NCBI GenBank assembly: GCA_002914805.1
Contig: JXTB01000330.1
Coordinates: forward strand, 420,023 to 484,022
DNA: 64,000 nt
Direction of reading: 5' to 3'
Source: Parasponia andersonii
Taxonomy: Eukaryota > Streptophyta > Magnoliopsida > Rosales > Cannabaceae
The notes below the pieces were generated by a model that saw nothing but the letters and a program-made list of their open reading frames with translations, was not told the DNA's origin and ran no database searches. Below, in pieces: positions 1-12,319 of this stretch; within the stretch, counting starts at the first letter, position 1; the number at the start of each line of letters is the position of its first letter. Position numbers and translations under genes: made by a program.

Positions 1-475
1 TCCCTATATTTCAACTAAGCTTCATGCTACTAATACAGACTGAGCAAAGCCAATTAGAAATTCCTAGCTCCAACATTGCTATTTTTTTTTCCTTACATTT
101 AAGAGTCACGTTTAATTTATCAAATTATAAAATATGATCTTGTATCATATGTTGTTTTACGAAACCAACGCATGCATATGAGACGTGGAAACGTCACAAA
201 CTTATCAAATTTTGAGTAAAGTTTTATCGTTTTTTGAATACTGCTTTACGAAGAATATGATTGCTGAACACAGAGATTAATGTAGATCATCATTACCATA
301 TGTAATAATATTGAAGAACTTTAAAAACGATATTGTTATTGCACTTTTTTAAGTAATTTGCTCTTTTGATTTTAATATATGTGGAAGTGTCAACTTTGAA
401 AAAAACATAATATATATATATATATGTATATTATATATATAGTTTTGATAACATGCCTAGTAACGAGAGCACGTG
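1..475. other. AT-rich intergenic DNA, no gene seen
   Basis: No open frame or family motif is recognisable here. The stretch is AT-rich with a TA-dinucleotide run at about 410-442. It ends at an assembly gap. Confidence 0.6.
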
Positions 476-508
476 NNNNNNNNNNNNNNNNNNNNNNNNN
501 NNNNNNNN
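476..508. other. Assembly gap (33 N)
   Basis: This is a run of N. It probably hides the outer left end of the hAT transposon whose subterminal repeats begin just after it, so the left terminal inverted repeat and target-site duplication cannot be read. Confidence 0.95.
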
Positions 509-697
509 ACGATTTTCATAGGTTCGGATTAGGACAATTAGGTGCAGGTTGAAAACAGGTCGATTCGCTTGACTTGCACAAAAAACCAGGTCGAGTCCAA
601 GTCAACCTGTGCAACCCGAATGTGACGCGCCAGACCTTTTTTTTTTAAAAAAAAAAAAAAAACACCTAAAGAAGGAAAATATAAAACCTAATACTAG

Positions 698-1264
698 TAG
701 GAATGGTAATGGGGCAGATTGGGGACGGTTTTTCAATTACCATTTCCATTCTCCATTAATCATTCTTTTGGATACAGAGACAGTGCGTGTATTAACTAAC
801 GGATAACGGGAAAAATTATGGTTACTCATTACTCATTGATAATAATAAAATATTAAAAAAAGTAAGATTAAAAATACTAAATCCTTTTCATAATCAATAA
901 AAATATTAAACACAATAATATACTAATAATTTTTAAACTCTAAAATTTAAATATAAAAGTTCATATAACTCTCCAACTTTATTATTTTACCAAATATATA
1001 ATAATATAGATAGTGTAAAATTAAATAGATATTTATATATATATATCATAATATAAATATATATTATAATTTTTTTTATATAAATATATATATCAGGGTA
1101 GATACAGTGCGGATTAGGTTAATACCGTCCCCGTACTATATCTGTATATTAACAATGCAGTTATTTTCTGCCCCGGTCACTTTCTCTGCTTAAGCGGTTT
1201 TTTTTTTCTGTTCAGATTAGATAACTACGAATATTCGTAATCGTGGGTTATATTGCCATTTCTA
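698..1264. mobile_element. Non-autonomous hAT-like element (MITE-sized)
   Basis: The left end reads TAGGAATGGTAAT. The reverse complement of the right end reads TAGAAATGGCAAT, so the two form an imperfect 13-bp inverted repeat (11 of 13 match). The 8 bp outside the ends are AATACTAG (690-697) and AATAGTAC (1265-1272), matching at 6 of 8 positions, the TSD length expected for hAT. Inside, subterminal words GGGGACGG and CCGTCCCC also mirror each other. It codes for nothing visible. It lies within the 5' part of the larger hAT relic. Confidence is moderate because both the TSD and the TIR are imperfect. Confidence 0.5.
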
Positions 1265-2297
1265 AATAGTACTAAATACCAGGAGTGGAAAAGAAACCCT
1301 ACTTGCTGTCATACTTATTCACTCTTAGTCTTCCACTCATTCATGTTCTCTCTAGTTCTATTGAGCAACCACGTTGAACTGAGCTCTCTCGATGTGAGAA
1401 AGGCTGCCATCGACCATCAGCCGTGAGAGTGTGAGGGACTCTGTCTTCGACAGTTCGACTATAGCTACAACTCATGATTTTGTGAGTTCAACTGTGACTT
1501 TTACCAAGGTTTGTGATTTCTTTTTTTTTTTGGGGGAGGGGGGTTTGTAAGTTGGACTAGGACTTTTACTACCTAAAAAATCGAGTTTGATTTCACTTTT
1601 ATATGTTAAAGAATGTTTGATCTCATAGTTTTCATTATTAAATTAGTTCTAGTACTTAATTTTGAATAAAACTATAGTATTAGGCGTTAAGTTGTAGTAG
1701 AAGTGGATTATATATATAATATGTATATTTGTATTGGATTAGATGATCAGTTGTTATATATGTAAGCTGATTTTGTGAATTCGAGTATCATTTATATAAT
1801 ATATATATATATATGTATGTGTTTAATTTGATAGTTTTCATTATTGAATTCTTTATAGTACTTAATTTTGAATAAACCTATAGTCTATTGTATTAATCGT
1901 TAAGTTTCTGTAGAAGTGGGTATGTATGTATATATATATAATATATGTATGTATGTATTGAATTAGATTATTTCAGTTTCTGATATTTGTATGCTGACTT
2001 TGTGAATTCGAGTAATAGCTGATTCAATGGACTTGGACAAATTGGGAGGTTAGATGTCTGTTTAATTAATGGATAGATTTGTATAGTCTTTATTTATAGT
2101 CTTCAGTTGTTTTCTTCTCTTTACTTTTTTTCATTTTCGATTTTAAATGTTTAGGTAACATAGGCTAGATTTATATGATCAAAATAGTAAATCTCACAAT
2201 GTAATAAAATTGTTTTAGGAATATTTTATGATATTCGTTTGGCTTTTTATGTTAGTTCGACTATTGATAAATTGCCTTTTTTTTTTTTTTTTTGTAG

Positions 2298-4574
2298 ATG
2301 AGTAAATATTATTGTGTTGCTTCAAGCTATGAAGATAAGGATGGACATGTAAATGAGCTTATAAAGGTTGGAAGTACAAGCAATGTAAAAGTCAAGAAGA
2401 AAACAATAAAGTCCAAAGTTTGGAAGTTCTTTGATATACTCCCTTTGGGTCTTGATAAAAAGTTAAGGAGCAAGTACAAAAAATGTGAACATGAGTGTCT
2501 TGCATCTAGCAGATATGGAATAGGTAATATAGCACACCACCTTCAAACTTGTAAAAAAGAGATACAGGTGACATTAGTCAAATGCTTATTTCTCATGAAA
2601 AAGATCTATTGTCAGCTAGTGCTAGTCGTTTTGATTCTGAAAAATGGCATGAGTTAGTCATAACTTGTATTGTTATGTATAAATTGTCGTTCCAATTTGT
2701 TGAGTATAAGGGGTTGAGAGTAACATTGCAATATTTGTATCCTGGGGTAGAACTTATTAGTAGAAATACTACTAAGAGTGAATTTTTAAGATATATTCTA
2801 AGGAAAAAGTTAGAATTAGAAACATGTTAGCTACTGCTCCTGGTAGAATAAGTTTGACATCTGATTTGTGGAGTTCTTTGACTACTGATGGATATATGTG
2901 TCATACAACCATTTTATATATAAAAAATGGAAGTTACACAAAAGAATTTTAAATTTTTGTTTAATGCCTCCTCCATATACTGGTATTGCATTGTCTAAGA
3001 ATGTCTTTTCTTTATTGAGTGAATGGGGAATTGAGGGAAAGATCTTCACTATCACATTGGATAATACTATTTCAAATGATGTCTCTGTTAACGCATTACA
3101 AACACAATTGAATTTGAAGTGTTTACTTTCATGCAATGGTGATTTCTTTCATTTGAGGTGTTGTGCTCATATATTTTAATCTGGTTGTACAAGATGGATT
3201 GAAAGAGATTGACAAATCAATTGAAAAAATTTGTGAAAGTATCAAGTATAATAAATGGTCACAATTGAGGAAGCAAAAGTTTTTAAATTGTATTAAGTAA
3301 GTTAGAATTCATGGGTGATGTTTTCACGAGAGGATTATGTTTAGATGTTATTATTAGGTGGAACTCCACATATTTGATGCTTGATAGTGCTATCTTTTAT
3401 TGTAGTACCTTCCAACATTTGGCTTTAAGTGATGCCAACTACAAGTATTATCCTTCAACAGAAGAATGGGAAAGAGTTGAGAAGGTTTGAAAGTTTTTGA
3501 AAGTGTTCTATGATGCAACTCTTGTATTTTCTGGCACTAAATCTCCCACAGCAAATACATATTTTCCAACCACGATTAATTGTTATATAACTTTGAAAAA
3601 AGTTTTGAAAGGTGATGATGAGTATTTAAAGCTCATAGCAAGTAAAATATAGGTGAAGTTCCATAAGTATTAGTCTAGGTTTATTCCTATTTTAACTACA
3701 GCAACAGTTTTGGATCCTCGATATAAGTTAGAATTGGTAAAATTTTGCTATAGGAAAGCAAATGGGAATGACTCCTTAGAATTTTAGGATTTTTACGGGA
3801 AGCTATTATCTCTTTAGAGGAGTACAAATCTAAGTGTGACCAAAATACTTCACCACAAACTTCCAAAAGAGAAAAGAAGAATCAAGAAGACATATAAGCT
3901 ATAGATATTGATACAGAGCTTTTTAAAGTAACTTATTTGTTAATGTTTTCATTTCTTATATACTTTCACTTTATCTTTTTTTTTTTTTTTGGCGAAAATT
4001 TCAAGGTCTTGTACTCTCAATTTAGCTTTTCTCAATTATTGTTACTATTTTTTTTTGTAGGAATTTGATAATCTTTCAAGTGAGAACTTTTCATCTTCTA
4101 TTGAAAAAACACAATTCGAGCTTTACTTGGATGAACCAAGGATGAATAGGAATCAAAAATTGGATGTCCTTGGGTTTTGGAAAATGAATCAATATTGTTA
4201 TCTGGAACTTACTACAATGGCTCATGATATATTGAGCATTCAAGTATCAATTGTTGCTTTAGAATCCGCTTTTAGTAATGTGGGCATGTCCTTGACCAAT
4301 TTTAAAGTTCACTCAAACCGGAAACAATTGAGGTTATAGTATGTGTACAAGAAATTGGTTGTTTAGAGATGAAGGTAATTTAACATCATTAATTGCAAAT
4401 TATCATAGTTTGTGAAAAGTAATATTACTATAATCATTATTCTTTTATCTTCTGAATATAGATCGTCATAAGGGTGTTGCACAAGCTTTGGATAAAATGA
4501 TACAAGATGTAGTGGCACTTAGTTCAAAGGAGGAGAGTAATGCACAATCTTCTAACTCTGTGGCTTTGGAATAA
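2298..4574 (+). pseudogene. hAT transposase with BED zinc finger, broken (RICESLEEPER/DAYSLEEPER-like)
   Basis: Visible homology blocks run in order. A BED-type zinc finger lies near the N-terminus (SKVWKFFDILP, then C..C and H....C residues). The middle, with the LTSDLWSS motif, is typical of plant hAT transposases, followed by an RNase H-like core. The C-terminal dimerisation block (FWKMNQYCYLELTTMAHDIL, then VALESAFS) spans about 4127-4339. The last short exon ends at TAA 4572-4574, after a probable intron from about 4375 to 4462 (GTAATT...TATAG). The frame breaks repeatedly: a frameshift in an A-run near 2550, another near 2822, and in-frame stops near 2950, 3298, 3488, 3650 and 3787. In a working element this enzyme would bind the terminal repeats and cut and paste DNA; this copy cannot. 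Confidence 0.85.
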
Positions 4575-5149
4575 ATTATGCGTGGGAGTTGAACTTTGTG
4601 GAGAAAATAATCTTCTTTATTTGAATAACTAAGGACTTTATTATGTGGATTTATGTTATGTTTGTTATTAACGGAGTTTTATGAACTTCATTAGGCTTTG
4701 TTCTGGCTATGGACTAAGTCATGTGTGTTGGATGTTAGTTTGAAGAATTAAGGCTTTTTATGTTTATTTTTTTGATTTTTTTAGACTTCATTATGTCTTG
4801 TTGTTATGTTATGGATTGAGATTTATGAAAATTGGTTTAAGTTTTGACATTGGTTCAATGGATAGAATTATTATTTTATGTTAATTTGAATACTTATTTA
4901 CTTTTGTTTGGCTCATGCATCTATATCTTGAGTCCACGAGTCGTGTCCAAATCGAGTTATATTGTATCTGTGGGTTGAGCGGGTTGTGTCATGTCAACCC
5001 ACAACCTAAATAGGTTATATTAGTGTCGAGCTTTTCCCAACCTGTTGTGTTCGGATTGGGAGGTTTTTTGCAAATTTTGAGCCTTCACCCCACCTGACCC
5101 AAACACGACTTGTGATATAAATTGCCACCATAATATATATATATATTTC

Positions 5150-5515
5150 TAATCCAATAAGTAATTTTTTTTTACCTATTTATAGGTATTTTTTTTAGTT
5201 GTTAGATCATAATCTAATGGCTACTCACATAATTTCGGCAATTACGAAAAAAATAATAACAATAAGGTAATTTTTTTTATCTTATCTATAGGTATTTTTT
5301 TTAGCCGTTGGATCATAATCTAATAGCTACTCACATAATTTCGGTAATTATAAAAAAATAATAACAATAAATTTAAATTTTTTAATAATTTTTTGTCCAA
5401 ATTTTACCATAAAAAGACATACATGATAAATTTTAATTGGGCAAAACAATATCTATAGATTGGTTAAAAAAGAAAAAAAAATTGGTGCCTATATATATAT
5501 GGCGCCAATCGAGTA
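5150..5515 (+). repeat. AT-rich dispersed repeat, with internal ~110-bp tandem duplication
   Basis: Two direct units start at about 5159 and 5270. Each carries TATAGGTATTTTTTTTAG, then a TTGGATCATAATCTAAT-like block, then CTACTCACATAATTTCGG. The second half (about 5390-5515) ends with a GCAAAACAATATCTATAGATTGG-like stretch (shown only in part). The same module order recurs at about 5785-5990 and, inverted, at about 58862-59036. It looks like a MITE-type family with a palindromic ACCTAT...ATAGGT core near its ends. Confidence 0.5.
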
Positions 5516-5726
5516 GGGTTTTTTTTTAATAAAAAAAANTAAAAAATAAAAAAAAAACCTATAGATAGGTTAATAAATTAGAGTTATATATGGAACTTTG
5601 TAATAAAAAGTTACTATAAATAAAAAAAATTTAAGGAAATTGCCAAATGTGAAAAATAAAACATGGAAATTACTATATATGCAATTAACCCCCCTCCAAA
5701 AGAAAAAACCTTCTGAATTATAGCCT

Positions 5727-5728
<2 letters not shown>

Positions 5729-5761
<33 letters not shown>
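5729..5761. repeat. (AT)n microsatellite
   Basis: A perfect AT dinucleotide run of about 33 bases. Confidence 0.9.
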
Positions 5762-5765
<4 letters not shown>

Positions 5766-5784
5766 GTTGTCAATCCAATAGGTA

Positions 5785-5990
5785 TTTTCTTCTTACACAT
5801 GCATATGTATTTTTTTTAGCCGTTAAATTATTATCTAATGATGATCTAATAGCTACAATAAGGTGTATGAAACGGCGTGCATCATTAATGCTCATCTTTT
5901 TTACTTTTTATTATAAAAAATGTACATAATAAATTTTTATTAGCCAAAATGATACCTATGTATAAGTAAAAAAAAAATACCTACTAGAAC
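5785..5990 (+). repeat. Second copy of the AT-rich dispersed repeat
   Basis: It shares with 5150-5515 the order GTATTTTTTTTAGCCGTT, a block resembling ATCTAATGATGATCTAATAGC, a TTTTTATTATAAAAAATG-like middle, and an end reading ATACCTATGTATAAGTAAA. No coding potential is visible. Confidence 0.5.
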
Positions 5991-6707
5991 AGTGCTATAT
6001 ATATATATATTAATGCAATCCAAATTGCATTGTCGAAATAACGAACTTGTAAAAAATGCTAAAACTTTCATTCAGGAAAAACCAACTACCATACAAGGGC
6101 AAGGGTGTTAGAATCCCATATACATATACATTATAAAATACTCTTTAATACCTTCTCAGCTCCTCTCCTAATCAGTATCTATTGCATTATAGGTATATCA
6201 ACTCAAACAAACTTTAATTTGAAGCTTACCACATCATCAGTATACCTCAAACAACACTTATAAAGCAAGGAAAGAGGATATTGGAAGAAATTATAGCATG
6301 TATTCTTCGAAAAGGAAAAAAAGAAGAAACTAATCAAAAGGTATATATTTACGGTTTTATTATTTGTTGGATATAGAGACATTATCATCAGCAGCAGTCA
6401 TCTTGATTATTGGGGTCCCATACGTCTAAGCCTTAATTAATAGTTGAAACTTGAAATCATCAAAAGAATGATATCATATCCATGCAGTAGTAGTAGCAAA
6501 AGGGAACATAAGAGAGTAAGAAAAAGACCTTATCCATTTACAGGAGAAGCAAAACCATCACCTAATCTACTTGCACTTTCCATTTAAAGGACAGCAACCA
6601 CAACATAAGGGCAATGTGTCAAAAACAAATCAAAAATTAATAGCCAATCTATTTTTATTATATGATTCTATACCTAGATCTTTTGAAAATTTACTTGAAT
6701 GTGTGTA

Positions 6708-6710
<3 letters not shown>

Positions 6711-6752
<42 letters not shown>
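6711..6752. repeat. (GA)n microsatellite
   Basis: A GA dinucleotide run of about 42 bases. Open frames across it (Arg/Glu repeats) are artefacts of the repeat. Confidence 0.9.
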
Positions 6753-6756
<4 letters not shown>

Positions 6757-7692
6757 GAGGAAGAAAGTAAATTATGTTTTATATCATGCATGGTGTATAC
6801 AAAAATACATGCTTTCCAATATTTTTAGTCCAATGACCCTATATGAAAGTTAATAATTCAATTCAACCTTTTTTAATTAAAATTCAGTATATCATTTATA
6901 TATTGAATAAAAATTTCTTGCAAGCAAATAACCTTAAATTATGGGGTGAAGGTCATAAAAGGTAAATCATATAACGAGATCATAGACTTATAACAATACC
7001 TTCCCACTCAATATCTTTTCACAATGGATGGATGGACGGACAATGTAGGCCCCAAAGATTTCAAACGTCCCATCCCTTCCCTCTTGCAAAATCCGTCCTA
7101 CCCAAACAAGGAATTTGTTCATTCCGGTCCCCACTTTCCTTCCACATGGCTATATAACCCCAAAGATATATAGAGCCTAAAAACCTATTTGAAAATCTCT
7201 GTTCATGGTAAATTTTGATTTATGAAAAAGTGTGATTACTTACTTGTTACTCAAAAATTAAGACAACATAATATAATATAATTGAGCTTAAAACTCTAGG
7301 ATATATAATTTAGATAGATTATTAGAACTATATAAACAATTCAGTAACTAAAGGAGTTAATAGACTTAAAAATAAGATACAACAGTAAACAAAGAGTAAT
7401 AATACTTTTAGAAATACTCAAAAGAAAACCTTCGCAAACATAGTGAATAGGCCTTTAGATGGCTCAATCTTCACAAAGTCCTTCAAATGCAATGAAAGTT
7501 TGAAAATTGAATGCTCATGAATGGATGGTTATTTCAAAAGTGAAAATGTTGCTCTCATCAATAGCAACCAAAAACTTGATCCACCATTGAAATTAGCCTG
7601 ATTGAATACATTAGGCACGAAGCTTTAGTTACTATACTAAAGATGTGTGCCTTAGTATAATATGATCAACTATTTATTTTAAAAACATGTAA

Positions 7693-7759
<67 letters not shown>

Positions 7760-8640
7760 AAAAGATGAAAAGAAGAGAGAACTTGGCTTAAGAATACTCA
7801 GTCTGAGAAGTAGATTGAACTTGTGGTCATTGTATGTGTGAAAATAAGCTGACCATATGATGCAATATGAAAAGGCAGTGTTTGTTACTAGCTGGTATAA
7901 TATTAAAATGATGATGTGAGATTGCCATTATGAAATTAGACACCAAAACTAGTATATAAGATGTTCAAGAAGTGTATTTAGGCTATCGAATGAAGGGATT
8001 TCGAGTGTATAAATGACTATAAATTTCTGGAGAATGTCAGTACTAGAAATCGGAAACTAGAAAGAAGAATGTATAGATTTAGAGCAAAAGATAGGCTGAA
8101 AAGATAGGCCAATGTTGTGCCCCTCTTCAGAGGGAATTTCAGTCCTTTTTATAGTATTAAATACTAATGATTGTAGTAAGGGGATAGAGGAATATTCTGC
8201 AATAATTAGGGTGAGACAGCTTTGCCAATGGCAAGTTGTTTCTATTTAGTTTATTAAAAACCAACTACTGCAGCTAGTTTTTAACAAAACCAGCTACAAA
8301 ATCCTATCTCCATTTGCTAAATAATCTCTTGAATTTTGTACATTCTCTTGGGATTCACTCAGCCATTGACACCTAAACGGTTTCATCCTAAAATCGTGTC
8401 CCAAAACAATGAAACCAGCTAGTTTCACTCTAGCTAAGTTTGAATGAAATAATAATTCAAAAACTCCCTCAATTTTGTATATAAGACCTCATTTTAACAC
8501 CCTTAGAAGATATTCCCATAATAGAATGATAATTCCTCAAATCTGGACAAACAAAAGCTCTTGAAACATTATTATATAGCCATATCATTTTATCTAATAA
8601 AACTAATCCATTTTTGAATTAGGACTTTACCCGGGAACAT
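6753..8640. other. Intergenic DNA, no gene seen
   Basis: No protein family is recognisable on either strand. It contains a 58-bp (TA)n run (7697-7755) and otherwise unremarkable AT-rich sequence. Confidence 0.5.
7697..7755. repeat. (TA)n microsatellite
   Basis: A nearly perfect TA dinucleotide run of about 58 bases. Confidence 0.9.
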
Positions 8641-8689
8641 TAAGTCCCCTAAGTTATGAGGAATGTGACCATTCCTCAGAATTCACTTG

Positions 8690-8702
8690 GTTATTCTATA
8701 AA
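8690..8702 (+). promoter_or_regulatory. Possible TATA box upstream of the decayed coiled-coil ORF
   Basis: The sequence TTCTATAAATAGC lies about 35 nt before the first ATG of the decayed ORF at 8736 and matches a plant TATA box well. No transcription evidence is available from sequence alone. Confidence 0.35.
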
Positions 8703-8735
8703 TAGCCTCATAGTTCAGCTTTCAATGCTTATACA

Positions 8736-9420
8736 ATGCATCTTCAATTCATTAATGTAAAATTCGTGCCCATTTCTTCTTCTCATCTTTTTCCCGATCC
8801 ATTCTCTTCTTTCCCTATGAATTATTCTCATACCGGAAGCTTTCCAAATTCTCCTTTTGTTTCTACTACAGCTAAAATCATTGAACTTGATGACTCCAAT
8901 GATTCCGAAAATCAATCCATGGCTAGATTTCCTACTCTATCAGAAATTAGGCACAATCTTAATTTAGCCTCCGAGTTGTATGACCATATCACTTCCTTAG
9001 ACGTGTAACTTATTAGCCTTCAACATAAGACTAAAGAGTAGATAGCCTTTTACAAGAACCACATTTCCTCTTTAGAGTATAAATTTGCTTTTACCTCTCA
9101 ATATATTTCTGACATTGAAACTCATGTTGGCAATAAGATAGCTAACTTGGAAGCCGATTTAGTTAGCGTGTAAAATAATTTGCAAGTGGCTTATGAAGAG
9201 ATTTCATGTTGGAAATCTATGTATTTTAACTTAAGAGAGAGCATTGTCACCATTCCAGTGTTTACCCACTATGCTGGTTCTTCTTCTTCTTCTTCAAATC
9301 CATGCTCTTCTTGCGGGAATCGTAGAAGGGGCTCACCCATGAATCCTCCAAGAAGTAGCTTTTTCTCAAGGTTCTCTTTCTTAACTAAGGTGAAACTATC
9401 ATCAACAGTTAGTTTCCCAC
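8736..9420 (+). pseudogene. Decayed unrecognised ORF with coiled-coil character
   Basis: One reading frame stays recognisable through about 225 codons but is cut by three stops, at about 9006 (TAA), 9039 (TAG) and 9171 (TAA). The N-terminal part is rich in Ser, Pro and Phe. The middle (LNLASELYDHITSL onward to LEADLVSV) has heptad-like Leu/Ile spacing suggesting a coiled coil. The C-terminal part has a Ser run followed by a basic stretch. Each stop could come from a single C-to-T change in a Gln codon. The frame is truncated at 9421, where the Tekay-like LTR begins. I do not recognise the family; it could be a host gene fragment or an accessory retroelement ORF. Confidence 0.4.
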
Positions 9421-9828
9421 TGTAATGATCCGACTTTGAAAATCGATATCTACGTATATTTTTAACTTAATTTATTCTTTTAAAAGTCACAAACTTGGAC
9501 TATGAAAATTCATGACAATTTTTATTTATTTATATAATTCTCTCAAGATAGTTAACAAATTATTCTAAATGTCATATTAAGAAATTTATAGAAACTATTG
9601 AAGGAAATATTATTATTTTTTTATGAGATTTAAATAATACGCAACTAAAAGAGTTTCTAGGTGAGGATGTGGGACAAAAGTACACCTTTTAAATCCTAAG
9701 CTCTCCTTAGATGGTTTAAGTCTTTTTGACAAAGCTCGTTTAATCTTACATTTGTTTAAATCAATATATTAGATAATAAAACTACATAATTATTTAAAAA
9801 TCTTTAATTATTAAAAATATACTTCAAG

Positions 9829-9859
<31 letters not shown>

Positions 9860-12319
9860 GGTATTCTATAAAGGGATATTTAGATAAAATGAGTCATATT
9901 GTATATAGCAAAATGATTACTTAATTTTAGAGGCATAATTAAACTTAAAATTTAGATTTCATACTTAAACATTTCATCTCATTATTAACTTAAAGAAATA
10001 TATGACTTAATCTTACATATTTAGGTAAACTATATCATTTAAAGAGAAGACAACTTATACAGAAATTTATAGTGGTGGTATCCCAAAACCTTTGCCTCGC
10101 ATCCATCCCCACCTCGATTTTAGTCAATCCATCATTCAAAACAAAAGTTGCTTGCCTTTGGTACCTACAACATGGACATTTATACTACGTGAGCTTTCGC
10201 TCAGTAAGTACAATTCATCTCATAAAATATTTCATAGAAATAATATTTTATAAAACTTCAATTTTTGTGTCCTTGTGTAATCTTTCAACTTCTACTTTAT
10301 GAAGTAATCTTTTATCACATTTGTTATTGCAAAATCTTTTATCTTTCTTATGGGCCCTTGTACACGTACCAAGTGTACACTTACCGACTGGGAATTAGGG
10401 GAGCGACCCTACTAAAACATCAACGGTCATAAATTTAACATATTTTCCTTGGGAATCCTCACTTAGTGGAGGTCGGTCTTATCTTCCCTTAGAAATCCTC
10501 ACCTAGTGGAGGTTGGTACGACACCTTTATATTATTATCTTTTACTTAGTCTCATCTTTAACATAAATAGTTGTATCATATTTCAAACCAAAACTTATAT
10601 TTTATATTCTTGATACTCCCTTTAATTGAAGTATATTGATCAAGTTATGAATAATATTGTAAAGTAAATTTACCTTATCTTATTATCATAGGAGGGCATG
10701 TATTTTCATAAGCATATATACAAGCCAAACAAACATCTCTTACATAGGTAAAATATCACAATTAATCATATCAAATACTTTTATTTCAAATAGAACATTC
10801 TTTTAAAACTATCCATGTTGTAGATGAGATTGTACTCACCTTAAGTCCTTAGAAAATGTTCTTCGTGCTTGTAGTGAAATACCACACGCTTAACCTTGTT
10901 GCAGCCACGTGCCTCTTCTTTATCCTTTTTATTTATTATTCATGCATCAACATTCATTTTATATGTCAACATATGCTATCATTGGTCATATGAAACCAAT
11001 TTTATATTTTTGAAGACATTCACAACATAAATCCTAAAATAATGTTTCATATTAAAATTATAGAATTTTGGCGCTTAATGCGTAGTTAAGGAATTTCATA
11101 TTCTAGTCCATAATTGTATTTATTCTAAAAAATTACATGAATCCATATGAAAAATACCAAAATCTAAAGATTATGGTTTAGAATTTATAAACAATATTTA
11201 TCACTATTTATTTTTCCAATTTAGAATTTGTAATAAAATTGTTAAAGATGTGACTAAACGAAAATGATTGAAATTTCGGGAGTATTTTATAAATCAAACA
11301 AACTCAAAATTTTAAAAGCACATCATTAACATTTTATAACTTATGTATAATATTTGAAAATTCTAAAAGGATAATTTCATAGCACTTTAATCACTTATAA
11401 TTATACTTTAGAATTTATTTCAGCATTTTAAAATATTGAAGTATTGTATATTATGGAAATTATAATTAATCTTATAGACAAAAAAAAATTATGAAAACTT
11501 CCAGAAATGATTTTAACATATATATGAACATATAGTTAAAATTTTAACCCAAAATAAAAATGTTTGCCCTTTGAAATCATAGAATTAATTATATAAAATC
11601 TATTTTACAGCTTTTCTTAACTAACTAATAACTTGTGTTAAGTGATTTTTATAAAATTATAGGAGTAGGGTATAAAAGTGAAAATTTCTAGAAATTAAGT
11701 ATACATATAGAAATACTTTTCACAAAAATTTCAAACCTTAATAAGGTTTCTAACTCTATATATATTATAGATTGAATTTAAACCTAAGTGCAATAAAATA
11801 TACAAATTTTGAAAGACTAAGAGTTCTAAGAATTATTATTTTTTTTTTTTAAACTTGAAGAACTCTAAGAGGAAATTCTTGAAATCACAATGGATAAAAT
11901 AGAAATTTTGAGAGAAAGATGGAGGAAAAGAAATGAAAGAACTTGATTATATTTATAAAAGAGTGCCCTATTTATAGGCTAATTATGTACATAAATATAA
12001 TTAAAAATTAATTCAAAAAAATATTAATAATAATCGCCATTTACCTAACTTTTTATTTATTTATTATCTTTTCGTCATGCAATTAAATTAATTTTATTAA
12101 CCTAACTATGATTCATCCACTTAAAAAAAATAATGTATTATCCTATCATATCTACATTTAATACATTATTTCTATGATAAATTCATAATAAAATTTTAGA
12201 CAAGAAAACTAATATGATAAATTCATTCTTCAAGAGAATACACTAATATTAAAAGATCATGATAAATAATTATTAAAAAATGTATATTTTTTAAGTCTAG
12301 GGTTTTCTCGGGTTTTACA
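9421..12319 (-). repeat. Putative 3' LTR of a Tekay/Del-like Ty3/gypsy element
   Basis: The right edge is firm. In minus sense, the pol relic is followed by a purine-rich stretch ending AGTAGTGGAGAT, then TGTAAAACCCGAG, the usual start of such LTRs. The left edge is proposed at 9421, where TGTAATGATCC begins. This gives 5-bp termini TGTAA/TTACA over about 2.9 kb, a normal length for long chromovirus LTRs. The partner LTR is absent because the element is truncated at about 14430, so neither the TSD nor LTR identity can be checked. The (TA)n run at 9831-9859 lies inside. Confidence 0.5.
9831..9859. repeat. (TA)n microsatellite
   Basis: A TA dinucleotide run of about 29 bases inside the proposed LTR. 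Confidence 0.85.

Larger units (their letters stand above)
509..5133 (+). mobile_element. Degenerate hAT-superfamily DNA transposon
   Basis: The region contains a broken hAT transposase (2298-4574). Both sides carry GC-richer short subterminal motifs of the kind seen in plant hAT elements: CAGGT/GACCTG-type words at about 523-620, and CAACCC/GGGTTG-type words at about 4960-5110. The right end is probably near 5133, after a TTGCCACC-like terminus. The left end is lost in the N gap. A smaller hAT-like element is nested at 698-1264. Boundaries are approximate because no TSD could be paired. A T-rich stretch ending in TAG directly before the transposase start (to about 2297) suggests a 5' UTR intron, as is common in plant hATs. 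The element looks immobile because its transposase has many lesions. Confidence 0.7.
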
